Shown: piece by piece, positions 38,922 through 48,571 of the stretch | How positions within the stretch are numbered: the stretch's first letter is position 1 | How the letters are laid out: every line of letters starts with the position of its first letter | NCBI RefSeq assembly: GCF_900187115.1 | Contig: NZ_LT906455.1 | Coordinates: 992,001 to 1,056,000 of the forward strand | Length of the DNA: 64,000 bases | From: Aliarcobacter butzleri | GTDB taxonomy: Bacteria > Campylobacterota > Campylobacteria > Campylobacterales > Arcobacteraceae | Direction: 5' to 3' | Translations under genes and position numbers: made by a program | The notes under the pieces: model-generated | The model's input: only the letters and a program-made list of their open reading frames with translations | What the model was told of the DNA's origin: nothing | Database searches by the model: none

Positions 38922-39635
38922 ATGAAAAAGTTTCTAGGTCTTGTTTTGTTGATTTCAACTTTATATTCAAATGAAAATTTAACAGCTAGAGCAGTTATCA
39001 TTTCATTGGATAAAACAGTTTTATCTAGTGAAATAGCAGGAGAGATAATAGAACTTTCTAAATATGAAGGTGATTCTTTTAAAAAAGGTGAAACTTTAAT
39101 ACGATTAGATTGTTCTATTTATAAAGCACAAAAGAGAAAAATTGAAGTTGAAAAAGAGATAGCAAGATTAGAACTAGAAAAAAATAAAAAACTAGATACT
39201 TATGGTTCTATTGGTACTTTTGAAATACAAATTTCACAAGAAAATTTTAATAAACAAAAAGCAGAAAGTGATATTGCTTCAATCAATGTAGAAAGATGTG
39301 ATATTAAAGCTCCATTTGATGGAAGAATAGCTTCTAAAAAAGTGTCAAAATATCAAAGCATTAAACCTCAAGATGAACTTTTAGAGATTATAGGAACAGA
39401 TAATCTTGAAGCAAAAGTAGTAGTACCTTCTTCTTGGCTTATTTGGTTAAAAAAAGGAATACAACTTGATTTAAATATTGATGAGACAGGAACAACAGTT
39501 AAAGCTCAAGTTGTTCAAATGGATTCAATAGTTGATCCAACTAGTCAATCTATAACAGTTAGAGCAAAACTTTTAAAACCATTTGACAATATAACGCCAG
39601 GTATGAGTGCAACAGCAAATTTTTACGAAAATTAA
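38922..39635 (+). CDS. Small periplasmic adaptor (HlyD/RND-type)
   Basis: A 237-residue periplasmic adaptor with a signal peptide (MKKFLGLVLLISTLYS). It has lipoyl-type halves around EIAGEIIELSKYEGDSFKKGETLIRLD and CDIKAPFDGRIASKKVSKYQSIKPQDELLEI, a short helical hairpin between them (about 65-115), and a barrel domain ending TPGMSATANFYEN. It has no membrane anchor, unlike true HlyD. It presumably links the TolC-like channel to inner-membrane adaptors encoded after the giant gene. Confidence 0.83.
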   Translation: MKKFLGLVLLISTLYSNENLTARAVIISLDKTVLSSEIAGEIIELSKYEGDSFKKGETLIRLDCSIYKAQKRKIEVEKEIARLELEKNKKLDTYGSIGTFEIQISQENFNKQKAESDIASINVERCDIKAPFDGRIASKKVSKYQSIKPQDELLEIIGTDNLEAKVVVPSSWLIWLKKGIQLDLNIDETGTTVKAQVVQMDSIVDPTSQSITVRAKLLKPFDNITPGMSATANFYEN

Positions 39636-39651
39636 TATCAAGGATTAAACT

Positions 39652-42600
39652 ATGAAAAGAAGAAATTTAAAAAAACCAGTAATTAGTGTGTTAGAGCAAA
39701 GAGTTCTTTTTGATGGTGCGGCAGTTGCAACTGCTGTTGATGTTCTTGATAATAGTAGTTTTTCTTCATCAACTACAAAAGATTCAACAACAGTAAATGA
39801 TGTTACAAATAATAGTGCTGAAAATAGTGTTCATAAAGCACAAGCAGTTCAAGGATTTGAAAAAGATAGAAGAGAAGTTGCTTTTGTAGATATAACAGTA
39901 AAAGATTACCAAACTTTAGTTGATGGAGTTGGACAAGGTGTTGAAACATATCTAGTAAGTTCTATGGATGAAATAAAATCTATTTTACAAAATCAAACTA
40001 ACGTTGATTCAATCCATATTTTATCTCATGGAAAAACTGGTGAAATAACAGTAGGAAATGATATCTTAAATAAAAATACACTACAAAACTTTGATGAAGT
40101 TTTAGAAAGTATGAAATCTTCTTTAACTCAAGATGGTGATATTTTACTTTATGGTTGTAATGTAGGAAATGATGGAAAAGGTCAAGAGTTTATAGATTTA
40201 TTAGCAAGTGAAACTCAAGCAGATATTGCAGCATCTGATGATATAACGGGTTCAAATAATTTAGGTGGAGATTGGGATTTAGAAGCTAAAAGTGGAACTA
40301 TTGAGACAACAGCAATTGTTGTTAATGAGTATAACCATAGTTTGGCTAATCTTACAACAGATAACGATGGTGGGTTTACTTCTAGTTCTGAAATAAGTGG
40401 TTCAATTGCTACTACTGATAAAATAAATTTTGCAAGGGGTCCTGGTTCTTTTTATAATGATTTATATACCTTAAGTGGTGTTGCAAATGGAACTCAAGTA
40501 AAACTTTATATTGCACAAGGAACATTAAGTGACCCTTATATTCAAGTAACAGATAGTAATGGAACTGTAATTGTACAAGATGATGATTCTGGTGATAGTG
40601 GTACTGCAAATGGATACGATGCATACGTAAAATTTACTTGGAATAATAATTATACTATTAGAGCAACTACATACAATACTGGTGCTGTGGGTACATATAC
40701 TATCTATACTGATACGGGAACATTAGTTATAAAACCAGATACAGCTCCAACATTTACTTCAAGTCCTGTAACCTTAAATATTTCAGATACACCAGATGAT
40801 AATAGTATACCTAGTAGTTCAGGTTTACTTACGGCAACAGATGCGGAAAATGATGCTTTAAATTTTAGTGGTGGAGGTACAAATAGTTTTGGTACTTTAT
40901 CTGTTTCAGCAAATGGTTCTTGGACTTGGGCACCAAACAATGCTTATATAAATTCTCTTACTTCTAATGCTACTACTTCTTATAATGTTTTAGTTAGTGA
41001 TGGGATTAATATTACTAATCAAACATTTACTATAAATATAACATCAGCAACAAATGATGCGCCAGTTATAACATCATCAAACTCTGTTAGTTTCCAAGAA
41101 AATACAGCTACAAATGTAGCAGCATATACAATTACAGCAACTGATGCTGAAAATAATACTTTAACATATAGTATTTCAGGAACTGATTCTCAATATTTTA
41201 ATATAAACTCTACTACTGGTCAAATAACATTTAAAAATAGCCCTGATTATGAAACAAAAACATCATATAGTTTGATGATTACTGCTCTTGAAACTAATGG
41301 TACGGGATTGTCAGCAAGTAAAATGATTACTATTTCTATTGCTAATGTAAATGAGCCACCTATTATAGAATCAAGTAATATTTCAAATTATACAGAAAAT
41401 GGTTCTCCTGTTGTTCTTTCTCCTTCTCTTACTATAGACAAGGGAGAAACTTCAACTTTAGCAAGTGCACAAATAAGTATTAGTTCTGGATTTATAAGTG
41501 GTGGAGATATTTTGAATTTTGTAAATGATGGCTCTACGATGGGAAATATCGTAGCTTCTTACGATAGTGCAAATGGAGTTCTTACTTTAACATCTTCAGG
41601 TGCAACAGCAACACTTGCTCAATGGCAAAGTGCATTAAGAAGTATTTCTTATCATTCAACTAGTGAAACATTAAGTTTGACACAAATGACAAGAACTATT
41701 TCTTGGAAAGTAAGTGATGGAAACTTAGAAAGTACAGTTGATACTTCTACATTGAAAGTAACGGGAGTTAATGATGCTCCAACAATTTCGGTTTCAACTC
41801 CTTCTGGATTTACAGAGACTACTACTATGGACAAACAAACACTATCACAAAATGGAACAGTAACATTTAGTGATGTTGATAATAATGTTAATATAACTTA
41901 TAGCTACAATAATGATATTTCATGGAGTGGTGGTACACTTAATTCTACTCTTTCATCTGCATTAATTGCTGGTTTTAATACAAGTGCAACAAATGTATCT
42001 TCTGGTAGTACATCATGGAGTTACAACGTAAATAATGTTGATTTAAATTTCTTAGCAGCAGGAGAAACAATCACTCTTAGTTATAATGTAATTGCTACTG
42101 ATATTGCAGGTGCTACTGCTATGACTACAATTACTTTTACAATAACAGGAACAAATGATGCTCCAGTATTTGGAACAGTTACAACTGGCTCTACTACTAT
42201 AACAGCTCCAACTGCTGGGACAACAAATCCAAATGCAGGAATAGAAACTTTTAATAATGGATTACTTAGATTTGGAAATGGTTCAATCGATTCAGTTAAT
42301 GCAAGTACAGGTATGTTAGAACAACCTTTTTATTACAAAGATGGGAATTGGTATCAATTAACATTTAGTACATATCAATTAAATATGGCGATTGCTGCTG
42401 ATTATAACAATGGAAGTGCTAAAACAGATGTAGATTGGAATTTAGAAGGTACAGTTAATCTTACTCCAACATTTACAAATACAACTGTTAATAATTCAGG
42501 ATTTAATTCATCAACTGGTACAGGAACTATTGTTTGGACGGGAGAAATAGTAGTTGGAAGTGCACACTTAAAAGTTACTAATGTTTATACTTTAGAAGCA

Positions 42601-45600
42601 GGTGCTAAATATATTAAAGCAAATACATATATTGAAAATATTGGTTCTACTTCAACTGAGAATTTAAGATTCTGGGTAGGAACAAGAGATGATTATGTAG
42701 CAGGAAGTGATAGTCCAGCTAAACAAAAAGGTAATATTGTAGATGGTGAATTCCAGATGATTTCAAATTCATCTGAACAAGCAAAAGCTATTAAAATATA
42801 TACAGGTGCAGGAGCAAATGCAACAGCTGTATTATTTTATTCAACTAATTCAAATGTAAATACAGTTATTGCTCCAGGATATGGATGGACTACATCAAAT
42901 CAATATGCACCAGGAATTGATCCTTTAAATTCGGTTTATGATCAATCTTTTGATGATGGTGGATATGCAATGTTTACAAACTTAAATAATGTTGCAACTG
43001 GTCAAACAGTTATGTTTGACTGGTATTATGCAGCTGGAGCAGTATCTGAATTATCAGATATTACTTCAAGTTTAGAACAAGCAACATCAACAAATCTTCA
43101 AGAAAATAGCTCTTCTTTAGTTTTAGCAGATGACTACACAATAACAGATTTAGATTCAACTGATAGTGTAAATGTAACAGTGAGTTCTGTTCAAATCAAT
43201 ACACCAACTGGATTAACATTACCAGCAAATTATACTGATGATGTAATAAAAAATATGTTACAAATAACATCTAATCCAGTTATAACTAGTGGTTCAACAA
43301 CAGGAACAGTATCTTGGAATTTTAATTCAGGAAGTGATTATACATTTAATTTTTTAGGTAGAGGACAAACATTAACTTTATTATATACTTTAACTGCAAC
43401 AGATAGCCATGGTGCAACAGCTACAACAGTTGTTACAATCTCAATTGATGGAGCTAATGATGCTCCAACAGTAGTAGTTGATTCTCTAGATAGTGATGTT
43501 GCAACTATTAGTGAAACAAATTCTACTATTTCTACAAGTGGTACTTTAAGTATAACTGATCCAGATATGATTGATACGAATTTTTCAGTAAGTAAATCAA
43601 GTGTAGTTGTTTCTGGTATGACAAATGGATTAACTGCAAATACAGCAGCATTATTAAATATGCTAACAGTAAATACACAAAATTTTGATATCAATTGGGC
43701 ATTCAACTCTGGGAATCAATATTTTAATTATTTATCTGTAGGAGAAACATTAACTATAACTTATACGATTGCAGTTTCAGATTCAAGTAATGCAGTTACA
43801 AATAAAACAATTACTATTAACATAACAGGAACTAACGATACTGTTTCTTTAAATACTCCTGCAACAATATATTATACAGATACAGATGGTAATGATGTAT
43901 TTAGTTCTACTACTTCACAATTAACTGCAAGTGATGCTGATAAAAATACAACATTTACTTATGGAATAGATAATGGAAGTATATCTGGAACAACAGTTAC
44001 AAAAACTGGAACTTATGGAGTTTTAACTTTAAATACAGCAACTGGAGTATATACATACACACCAAATTCTAATGCTATAAATGCTTTAACATCAAATAGT
44101 TCAGAAACATTTACTGTTACAGTAAATGATGGAAATGGTTCTATTGATACCAAAAGTTTAGTAATTCAAATAGAATCAGTAAATGATGCGCCATTATTAG
44201 GTGGGAATTCATCACCAAATACTTTTGTAGAAAATGGAAGTGCTGTACAAGTTGATTCAAATATTACAGTAACAGATTTAGAAGGTACTAGTTATGACGA
44301 AGGTTATGTATCATTTGATATAAAAACAAATAAAGGAGCATTGGATAATTTATCAATCTCTTCTATTGGTGGAATTTCACTTGATGGAGCAAATGTAAAA
44401 TATGGAAATACTGTAATTGGAACGGTAGATTCTATTTTAAATGGTCAAAATGGAAAAGAGTTAAGAATTCATTTAAATGATAATGCATACTCTTTACAAG
44501 TTCAAGCATTAGCTAGAGCAATAACTTTTAGTAATCCATCTGATAATTTTAATGATAGTGCAAGAAGCATAGATATTAAAGTAAATGATGGAGGAAACGG
44601 TGGAGAAACATCTGCTAGATATAGTATAAAAACTGTTACAGTTAATCTTCAATCTGTAAATGATTTACCAACTATAAATTTAGGTAATTCTACATTCTTA
44701 GTTGAAAAAATAATTGGACAAAATGATAATGGAACTTTATCATTAGGTAATATTTTAAGTGTAGCAGATTTAGATAACAATTCTTTGACTGTAACAATTC
44801 AAACAACTAATTATGGACTAATTACAATAAATAGTTCAATTTTAAATGGAGTTAATTCTAGTCAAATTATAGGAAATGGTTCAAGAACTGTAACAATAAC
44901 TGGTACAATTGAACAAATTAATAATACATTAAATGCTTCTAATGGTATAACTTATGTTGCTGGATTTGGAAATGATTATATAACTCCTGGTGCTGATTAT
45001 CTTAAAATTACAGCAAAAGATACATTAAATGGAGAATCTTCTTCTCAAAAATTAGTTATGGTATTACCTGCAATTCCAAATATCTTTAGTGATAATGTCG
45101 TTGGTAAAGAAGATGATGTTTCAAATATAATTGTAAACATAAATAATCTAGTTACTGATATAAATGATAATGGAGGAACTTATGTATTTGGTACAGGAAC
45201 TCCTGATATAACTAACTCAAGTGGAAATATAACAACAAATGGAAGTTTAACACCATTTGATAATAGTACATATATTTATGACAATTCAGGAAAAGTTATA
45301 GGATATCAGTTAGAACATGGAAAAATAATATTAAATGAAGGTAAAAATAGGGTAGATAATACAGATTTTGCTAAATTTACATTTATTCCTAATGAAAATT
45401 GGTATGGTGTACAAACATTCTTATATCAATTTACTTCAAATGATGGTGAAGTAAGTAATATTGCACAAATTGCAATATTTGTAACTCCTGTAAATGATGC
45501 TCCTGTTATTAGTATTGTAAATAATAATATTACAATAGATGAAGATAATCCTTTTGTATTTGAAAATAGCAATTTAATAACACTATTAGATTTAGATGTT

Positions 45601-47205
45601 ATTGATAATACTCAAATATTAGATTTAACGTTAAATGTAACTAATGGTAAATTAGAACTATCTCAAATGACAGATTTAACAGTTTTAGAAGGAGCAAATA
45701 ATTCATCTATTATTAAAATTAGAGGAAGTTTAGCTAGTTTACAAAATGCAATTTCAGGATTGAAATATACTCCAAATCAAGATTATAATGGTAGCGATAC
45801 TTTATCAATAAAATTAAATGATAATACAAATATTGGAGAAGGAAATAGTCTAGAAGATATAAAAACTATCAATTTTGTAATCAATCCTGTAAATGATGCT
45901 CCTGAATTTACAGACCAAACAGATAGTGTAACAGAAGGTGAGCAAATCTCTGGTATTTTACCAGCAAGTGATATTGATAGTAGTTCAATCACATTTAGTA
46001 TAAATGGAAATGCTCCTGCAGGATTTATATTACATAATGATGGTTCTTATAGTTTTGATTCTTCAAGTTATGATTATATTGGAAGGGGAGAAACAGATAC
46101 AATTATTATTCCTGTAACTGTTACAGATGCCGAAGGTTTAACAAAAACAGCAAATTTCTCAATAACAATTACTGGAACAAACGATGCTCCAACAGTTTCT
46201 ATGGAAAATATTGATGCTAAAATTCCTTTTGGAGACACTTATACAAAAGATGTTTCAAATTTATTTGATGATAAAGATTTATCTAATGTATTTACTTATC
46301 AAGCATCAAATTTACCATCAGGTTTAACGATTGATCCAAATACAGGTATTATTTCAGGAAGAGTTTCTCAATCAGGAAATTTTGTTATATCAATAACTGC
46401 AATTGATTCTGAAGGTGTAAAAGTAACAAGAACATATAATATGTTAGTAGTTGCACCTGCACAAAATCAACCAGCAAAACCTGATTCTACACCTACAATA
46501 ATTACAAATAATCCAACGGGTGAAAATCCAAATAATGGAACTAAATTAAATAATTACGGAGATAATTCAAATAATAGTGCTGGAGTTATTAATTTTAGTT
46601 CAAGTGATGGATTTGTTGTTGATACTGGAAAAGGTTTCTTAGATACAAAAACAAGTAATAATCAAGAATCTTTATCTCAAAATAACAGTGCTTCAGATAA
46701 AAATTTAGCAAATGCAAATAATAACAATTCAAATGATTCAAGAACTATTCAAGCAAATGTTGATTTAAATGTATCAACAACTGGTAAAGTTTTATTTGGA
46801 CAAGGAAGTCAAGATTCTTTCTCTATTGTTGGAATTACAATTGAAGATATAAATGTTCAAAGTGATTTTATTAAAGTAAAAGTTGTTGATACAAATATTG
46901 CACAAAGTTATGTTGTGACACAAATTGATGGAACAGCTCTTCCTGTTGGACTATCTTTTGATCCAAAAACTGGTAATATAAGTGGGAAAATTCCTGCTGA
47001 TTTAGATGAGCTAAAAATTAGTATTAAAGCTATAAGTTCAGATGGAACAACAAGAGTGTTAAATTTAAAACTTGATTTAAAAGAGTTAAAACAAAAAACA
47101 CAAGCTGAAGTTAATGAAAGATTTGTAGGATTTAAAGAACAAATAGCTTTTGAAAATCAAAAGTTAGATAATTATGGTTCTCATCTTGCTAAACTTTTTG
47201 CCTAA
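39652..47205 (+). CDS. Giant DUF4347/cadherin-VCBS-type surface protein with LEPR-XLL-like N-terminus
   Basis: A 2517-residue predicted exported adhesin. Residues 14-23 (LEQRVLFDGA) match the LEPR-XLL motif of very large exported proteins; no ordinary signal peptide is present. A DUF4347 domain follows (about 76-231: HILSHG, LLYGCNVG, GGDWDLE), then a PPC-like beta domain (about 240-356). Eleven cadherin/VCBS-type units are marked by NDAP-like linkers at about 468, 567, 707, 835, 1269, 1395, 1511, 1670, 1948, 2081 and 2177; a non-repeat insert lies at about 840-1150. Two He_PIG-like Ig folds (about 2181-2270 and 2370-2480) flank an Asn-rich linker. No RTX nonapeptides are present. It is probably anchored or released at the cell surface; ligand unknown. 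Confidence 0.88.
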   Translation: MKRRNLKKPVISVLEQRVLFDGAAVATAVDVLDNSSFSSSTTKDSTTVNDVTNNSAENSVHKAQAVQGFEKDRREVAFVDITVKDYQTLVDGVGQGVETYLVSSMDEIKSILQNQTNVDSIHILSHGKTGEITVGNDILNKNTLQNFDEVLESMKSSLTQDGDILLYGCNVGNDGKGQEFIDLLASETQADIAASDDITGSNNLGGDWDLEAKSGTIETTAIVVNEYNHSLANLTTDNDGGFTSSSEISGSIATTDKINFARGPGSFYNDLYTLSGVANGTQVKLYIAQGTLSDPYIQVTDSNGTVIVQDDDSGDSGTANGYDAYVKFTWNNNYTIRATTYNTGAVGTYTIYTDTGTLVIKPDTAPTFTSSPVTLNISDTPDDNSIPSSSGLLTATDAENDALNFSGGGTNSFGTLSVSANGSWTWAPNNAYINSLTSNATTSYNVLVSDGINITNQTFTINITSATNDAPVITSSNSVSFQENTATNVAAYTITATDAENNTLTYSISGTDSQYFNINSTTGQITFKNSPDYETKTSYSLMITALETNGTGLSASKMITISIANVNEPPIIESSNISNYTENGSPVVLSPSLTIDKGETSTLASAQISISSGFISGGDILNFVNDGSTMGNIVASYDSANGVLTLTSSGATATLAQWQSALRSISYHSTSETLSLTQMTRTISWKVSDGNLESTVDTSTLKVTGVNDAPTISVSTPSGFTETTTMDKQTLSQNGTVTFSDVDNNVNITYSYNNDISWSGGTLNSTLSSALIAGFNTSATNVSSGSTSWSYNVNNVDLNFLAAGETITLSYNVIATDIAGATAMTTITFTITGTNDAPVFGTVTTGSTTITAPTAGTTNPNAGIETFNNGLLRFGNGSIDSVNASTGMLEQPFYYKDGNWYQLTFSTYQLNMAIAADYNNGSAKTDVDWNLEGTVNLTPTFTNTTVNNSGFNSSTGTGTIVWTGEIVVGSAHLKVTNVYTLEAGAKYIKANTYIENIGSTSTENLRFWVGTRDDYVAGSDSPAKQKGNIVDGEFQMISNSSEQAKAIKIYTGAGANATAVLFYSTNSNVNTVIAPGYGWTTSNQYAPGIDPLNSVYDQSFDDGGYAMFTNLNNVATGQTVMFDWYYAAGAVSELSDITSSLEQATSTNLQENSSSLVLADDYTITDLDSTDSVNVTVSSVQINTPTGLTLPANYTDDVIKNMLQITSNPVITSGSTTGTVSWNFNSGSDYTFNFLGRGQTLTLLYTLTATDSHGATATTVVTISIDGANDAPTVVVDSLDSDVATISETNSTISTSGTLSITDPDMIDTNFSVSKSSVVVSGMTNGLTANTAALLNMLTVNTQNFDINWAFNSGNQYFNYLSVGETLTITYTIAVSDSSNAVTNKTITINITGTNDTVSLNTPATIYYTDTDGNDVFSSTTSQLTASDADKNTTFTYGIDNGSISGTTVTKTGTYGVLTLNTATGVYTYTPNSNAINALTSNSSETFTVTVNDGNGSIDTKSLVIQIESVNDAPLLGGNSSPNTFVENGSAVQVDSNITVTDLEGTSYDEGYVSFDIKTNKGALDNLSISSIGGISLDGANVKYGNTVIGTVDSILNGQNGKELRIHLNDNAYSLQVQALARAITFSNPSDNFNDSARSIDIKVNDGGNGGETSARYSIKTVTVNLQSVNDLPTINLGNSTFLVEKIIGQNDNGTLSLGNILSVADLDNNSLTVTIQTTNYGLITINSSILNGVNSSQIIGNGSRTVTITGTIEQINNTLNASNGITYVAGFGNDYITPGADYLKITAKDTLNGESSSQKLVMVLPAIPNIFSDNVVGKEDDVSNIIVNINNLVTDINDNGGTYVFGTGTPDITNSSGNITTNGSLTPFDNSTYIYDNSGKVIGYQLEHGKIILNEGKNRVDNTDFAKFTFIPNENWYGVQTFLYQFTSNDGEVSNIAQIAIFVTPVNDAPVISIVNNNITIDEDNPFVFENSNLITLLDLDVIDNTQILDLTLNVTNGKLELSQMTDLTVLEGANNSSIIKIRGSLASLQNAISGLKYTPNQDYNGSDTLSIKLNDNTNIGEGNSLEDIKTINFVINPVNDAPEFTDQTDSVTEGEQISGILPASDIDSSSITFSINGNAPAGFILHNDGSYSFDSSSYDYIGRGETDTIIIPVTVTDAEGLTKTANFSITITGTNDAPTVSMENIDAKIPFGDTYTKDVSNLFDDKDLSNVFTYQASNLPSGLTIDPNTGIISGRVSQSGNFVISITAIDSEGVKVTRTYNMLVVAPAQNQPAKPDSTPTIITNNPTGENPNNGTKLNNYGDNSNNSAGVINFSSSDGFVVDTGKGFLDTKTSNNQESLSQNNSASDKNLANANNNNSNDSRTIQANVDLNVSTTGKVLFGQGSQDSFSIVGITIEDINVQSDFIKVKVVDTNIAQSYVVTQIDGTALPVGLSFDPKTGNISGKIPADLDELKISIKAISSDGTTRVLNLKLDLKELKQKTQAEVNERFVGFKEQIAFENQKLDNYGSHLAKLFA

Positions 47206-47224
47206 AAAAAGGATATTGTAAAAT

Positions 47225-48571
47225 TTGGAATCAAATATATCAAAACTTCTACAGTTGGAACACAACTGTAGAAATTGTGAAAATATAAAAGAGTTATATT
47301 TTCAAATAGTAAATAATACAAGAAGCATTGTAAATTACTCTCAAGGTATTTTATTAACGCCTGATTTAAAAGATAAATACAAAGTTGTAGCAATTTCAGA
47401 TATATCTATGGTTGATTCAACTTCTCCTTATGTTCAATGGCTTGAAGAAATAATTGATGACTTACAAAAAAGTGAAAAGTCAAAAGATATTTTTATAGTT
47501 GATATGAAAAATGATTTAAAAGAGGAAAATTCTAAAGTTTCTCATGAATATGCTCCATCAAATTTAGTTTATATTCCTTTGAAAAATACAAAAGAGGATA
47601 GAGAAGTAAATTATATATTTTTGCTTTTCAAAGAAGAAAATTGGGATGAAAATGATATTTTGATGCTAAAACATCTTTCATCTTCATTGGCATATTTTTT
47701 ATTTGCAATGAGAAGATGTAGTTTATTTCAATCATTAAAAAGAGTCTCATTTAAAAGTAGATATTTTAAAATTGCAGCAGTTTTTTTATTTGTTTTGATG
47801 CTTATGCCTGTTAGATTATCAGTTTTAGCTCCACTTGAAGTTGATGCAAAAAATCCTTATGTTGTATCTTCTCCTTTAAATGGAGTAATTGAAGAGGTAA
47901 AAGTTTTTCCAAATGATAAAATAGAAAAAAATCAGTTGATTGTTCAATTTGATGATGTTGATTTCACAAATAATTATTTAGTTGCAAAAAGAACTTTAGA
48001 TGTTACAAATGCAGAACTTTTTACTACAAAACAGAGTAGTTTTTTAGACCCAAAACAAAAAAGTCAAATATCAAGTTTAGAAAATCAAGTAAAACTAAAA
48101 GAAGCAGAATTATCTTATGCTAAAGACCAATTAGATAAAACTAAGATTTATTCTAAAGAAGATGGTATTGCAATTATAAATAATCCAAATGACTGGAAAG
48201 GAAGACCTGTAACAACAGGTGAGAGAATATTTTTAATAGCAAATCCAAATAGTATAGAATTAAAAATTATGCTTCCAGCAAGTGATGCTATTTTTTTAGA
48301 AGAAAATGCAATAGTAAAAGCTTTTTTTGATAATGACCCAATAAATTCTTGGAGTGCAAAGGTAAAATATGTCTCATATAAGCCTGAACTTACTGAACAA
48401 AATATATTATCTTATAGAATAACTGCTGAGTTTGAAGATATAAAAGAAAATGGTTATATTCCTTCAATTGGACTTAGAGGAACAGCAAAAATTTATTCAA
48501 AAAAAGTAACTTTATTTTTCTATTTATTTAGAAAACCAATAACATCTGTTAGACAATGGATAGGTTGGTGA
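47225..48571 (+). CDS. GAF-like/HlyD inner-membrane adaptor
   Basis: A 448-residue protein. Residues 1-165 form a cytosolic GAF-like domain (NIKELYFQIVNNTRSIVNYSQG, then VYIPLKN and DILMLKHLSSSLAYFLFA). A membrane helix (about 182-202) leads to a periplasmic adaptor with a lipoyl half (VSSPLNGVIEEVKVFPNDKIEKNQLIVQFD), a short coil, and the second half plus barrel. The start is TTG 47225, since an in-frame stop lies just before it and AAAGG lies 12 bases upstream. The stop overlaps the next gene's ATG. A sensory domain on an export adaptor is uncommon and may gate export. Confidence 0.82.
   Translation: MESNISKLLQLEHNCRNCENIKELYFQIVNNTRSIVNYSQGILLTPDLKDKYKVVAISDISMVDSTSPYVQWLEEIIDDLQKSEKSKDIFIVDMKNDLKEENSKVSHEYAPSNLVYIPLKNTKEDREVNYIFLLFKEENWDENDILMLKHLSSSLAYFLFAMRRCSLFQSLKRVSFKSRYFKIAAVFLFVLMLMPVRLSVLAPLEVDAKNPYVVSSPLNGVIEEVKVFPNDKIEKNQLIVQFDDVDFTNNYLVAKRTLDVTNAELFTTKQSSFLDPKQKSQISSLENQVKLKEAELSYAKDQLDKTKIYSKEDGIAIINNPNDWKGRPVTTGERIFLIANPNSIELKIMLPASDAIFLEENAIVKAFFDNDPINSWSAKVKYVSYKPELTEQNILSYRITAEFEDIKENGYIPSIGLRGTAKIYSKKVTLFFYLFRKPITSVRQWIGW

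Noticed and set aside
43338-43706. Antisense open frame of 122 codons inside the giant gene
   Set aside because: It has no ribosome site and mirrors the repetitive coding strand; a shadow of the adhesin gene.
41050-46195. Repeated NDAP-type linkers seen as a possible DNA tandem-repeat array
   Set aside because: The repeats are clear at protein level but diverged at DNA level and unequal in length, so no tandem DNA repeat is claimed.
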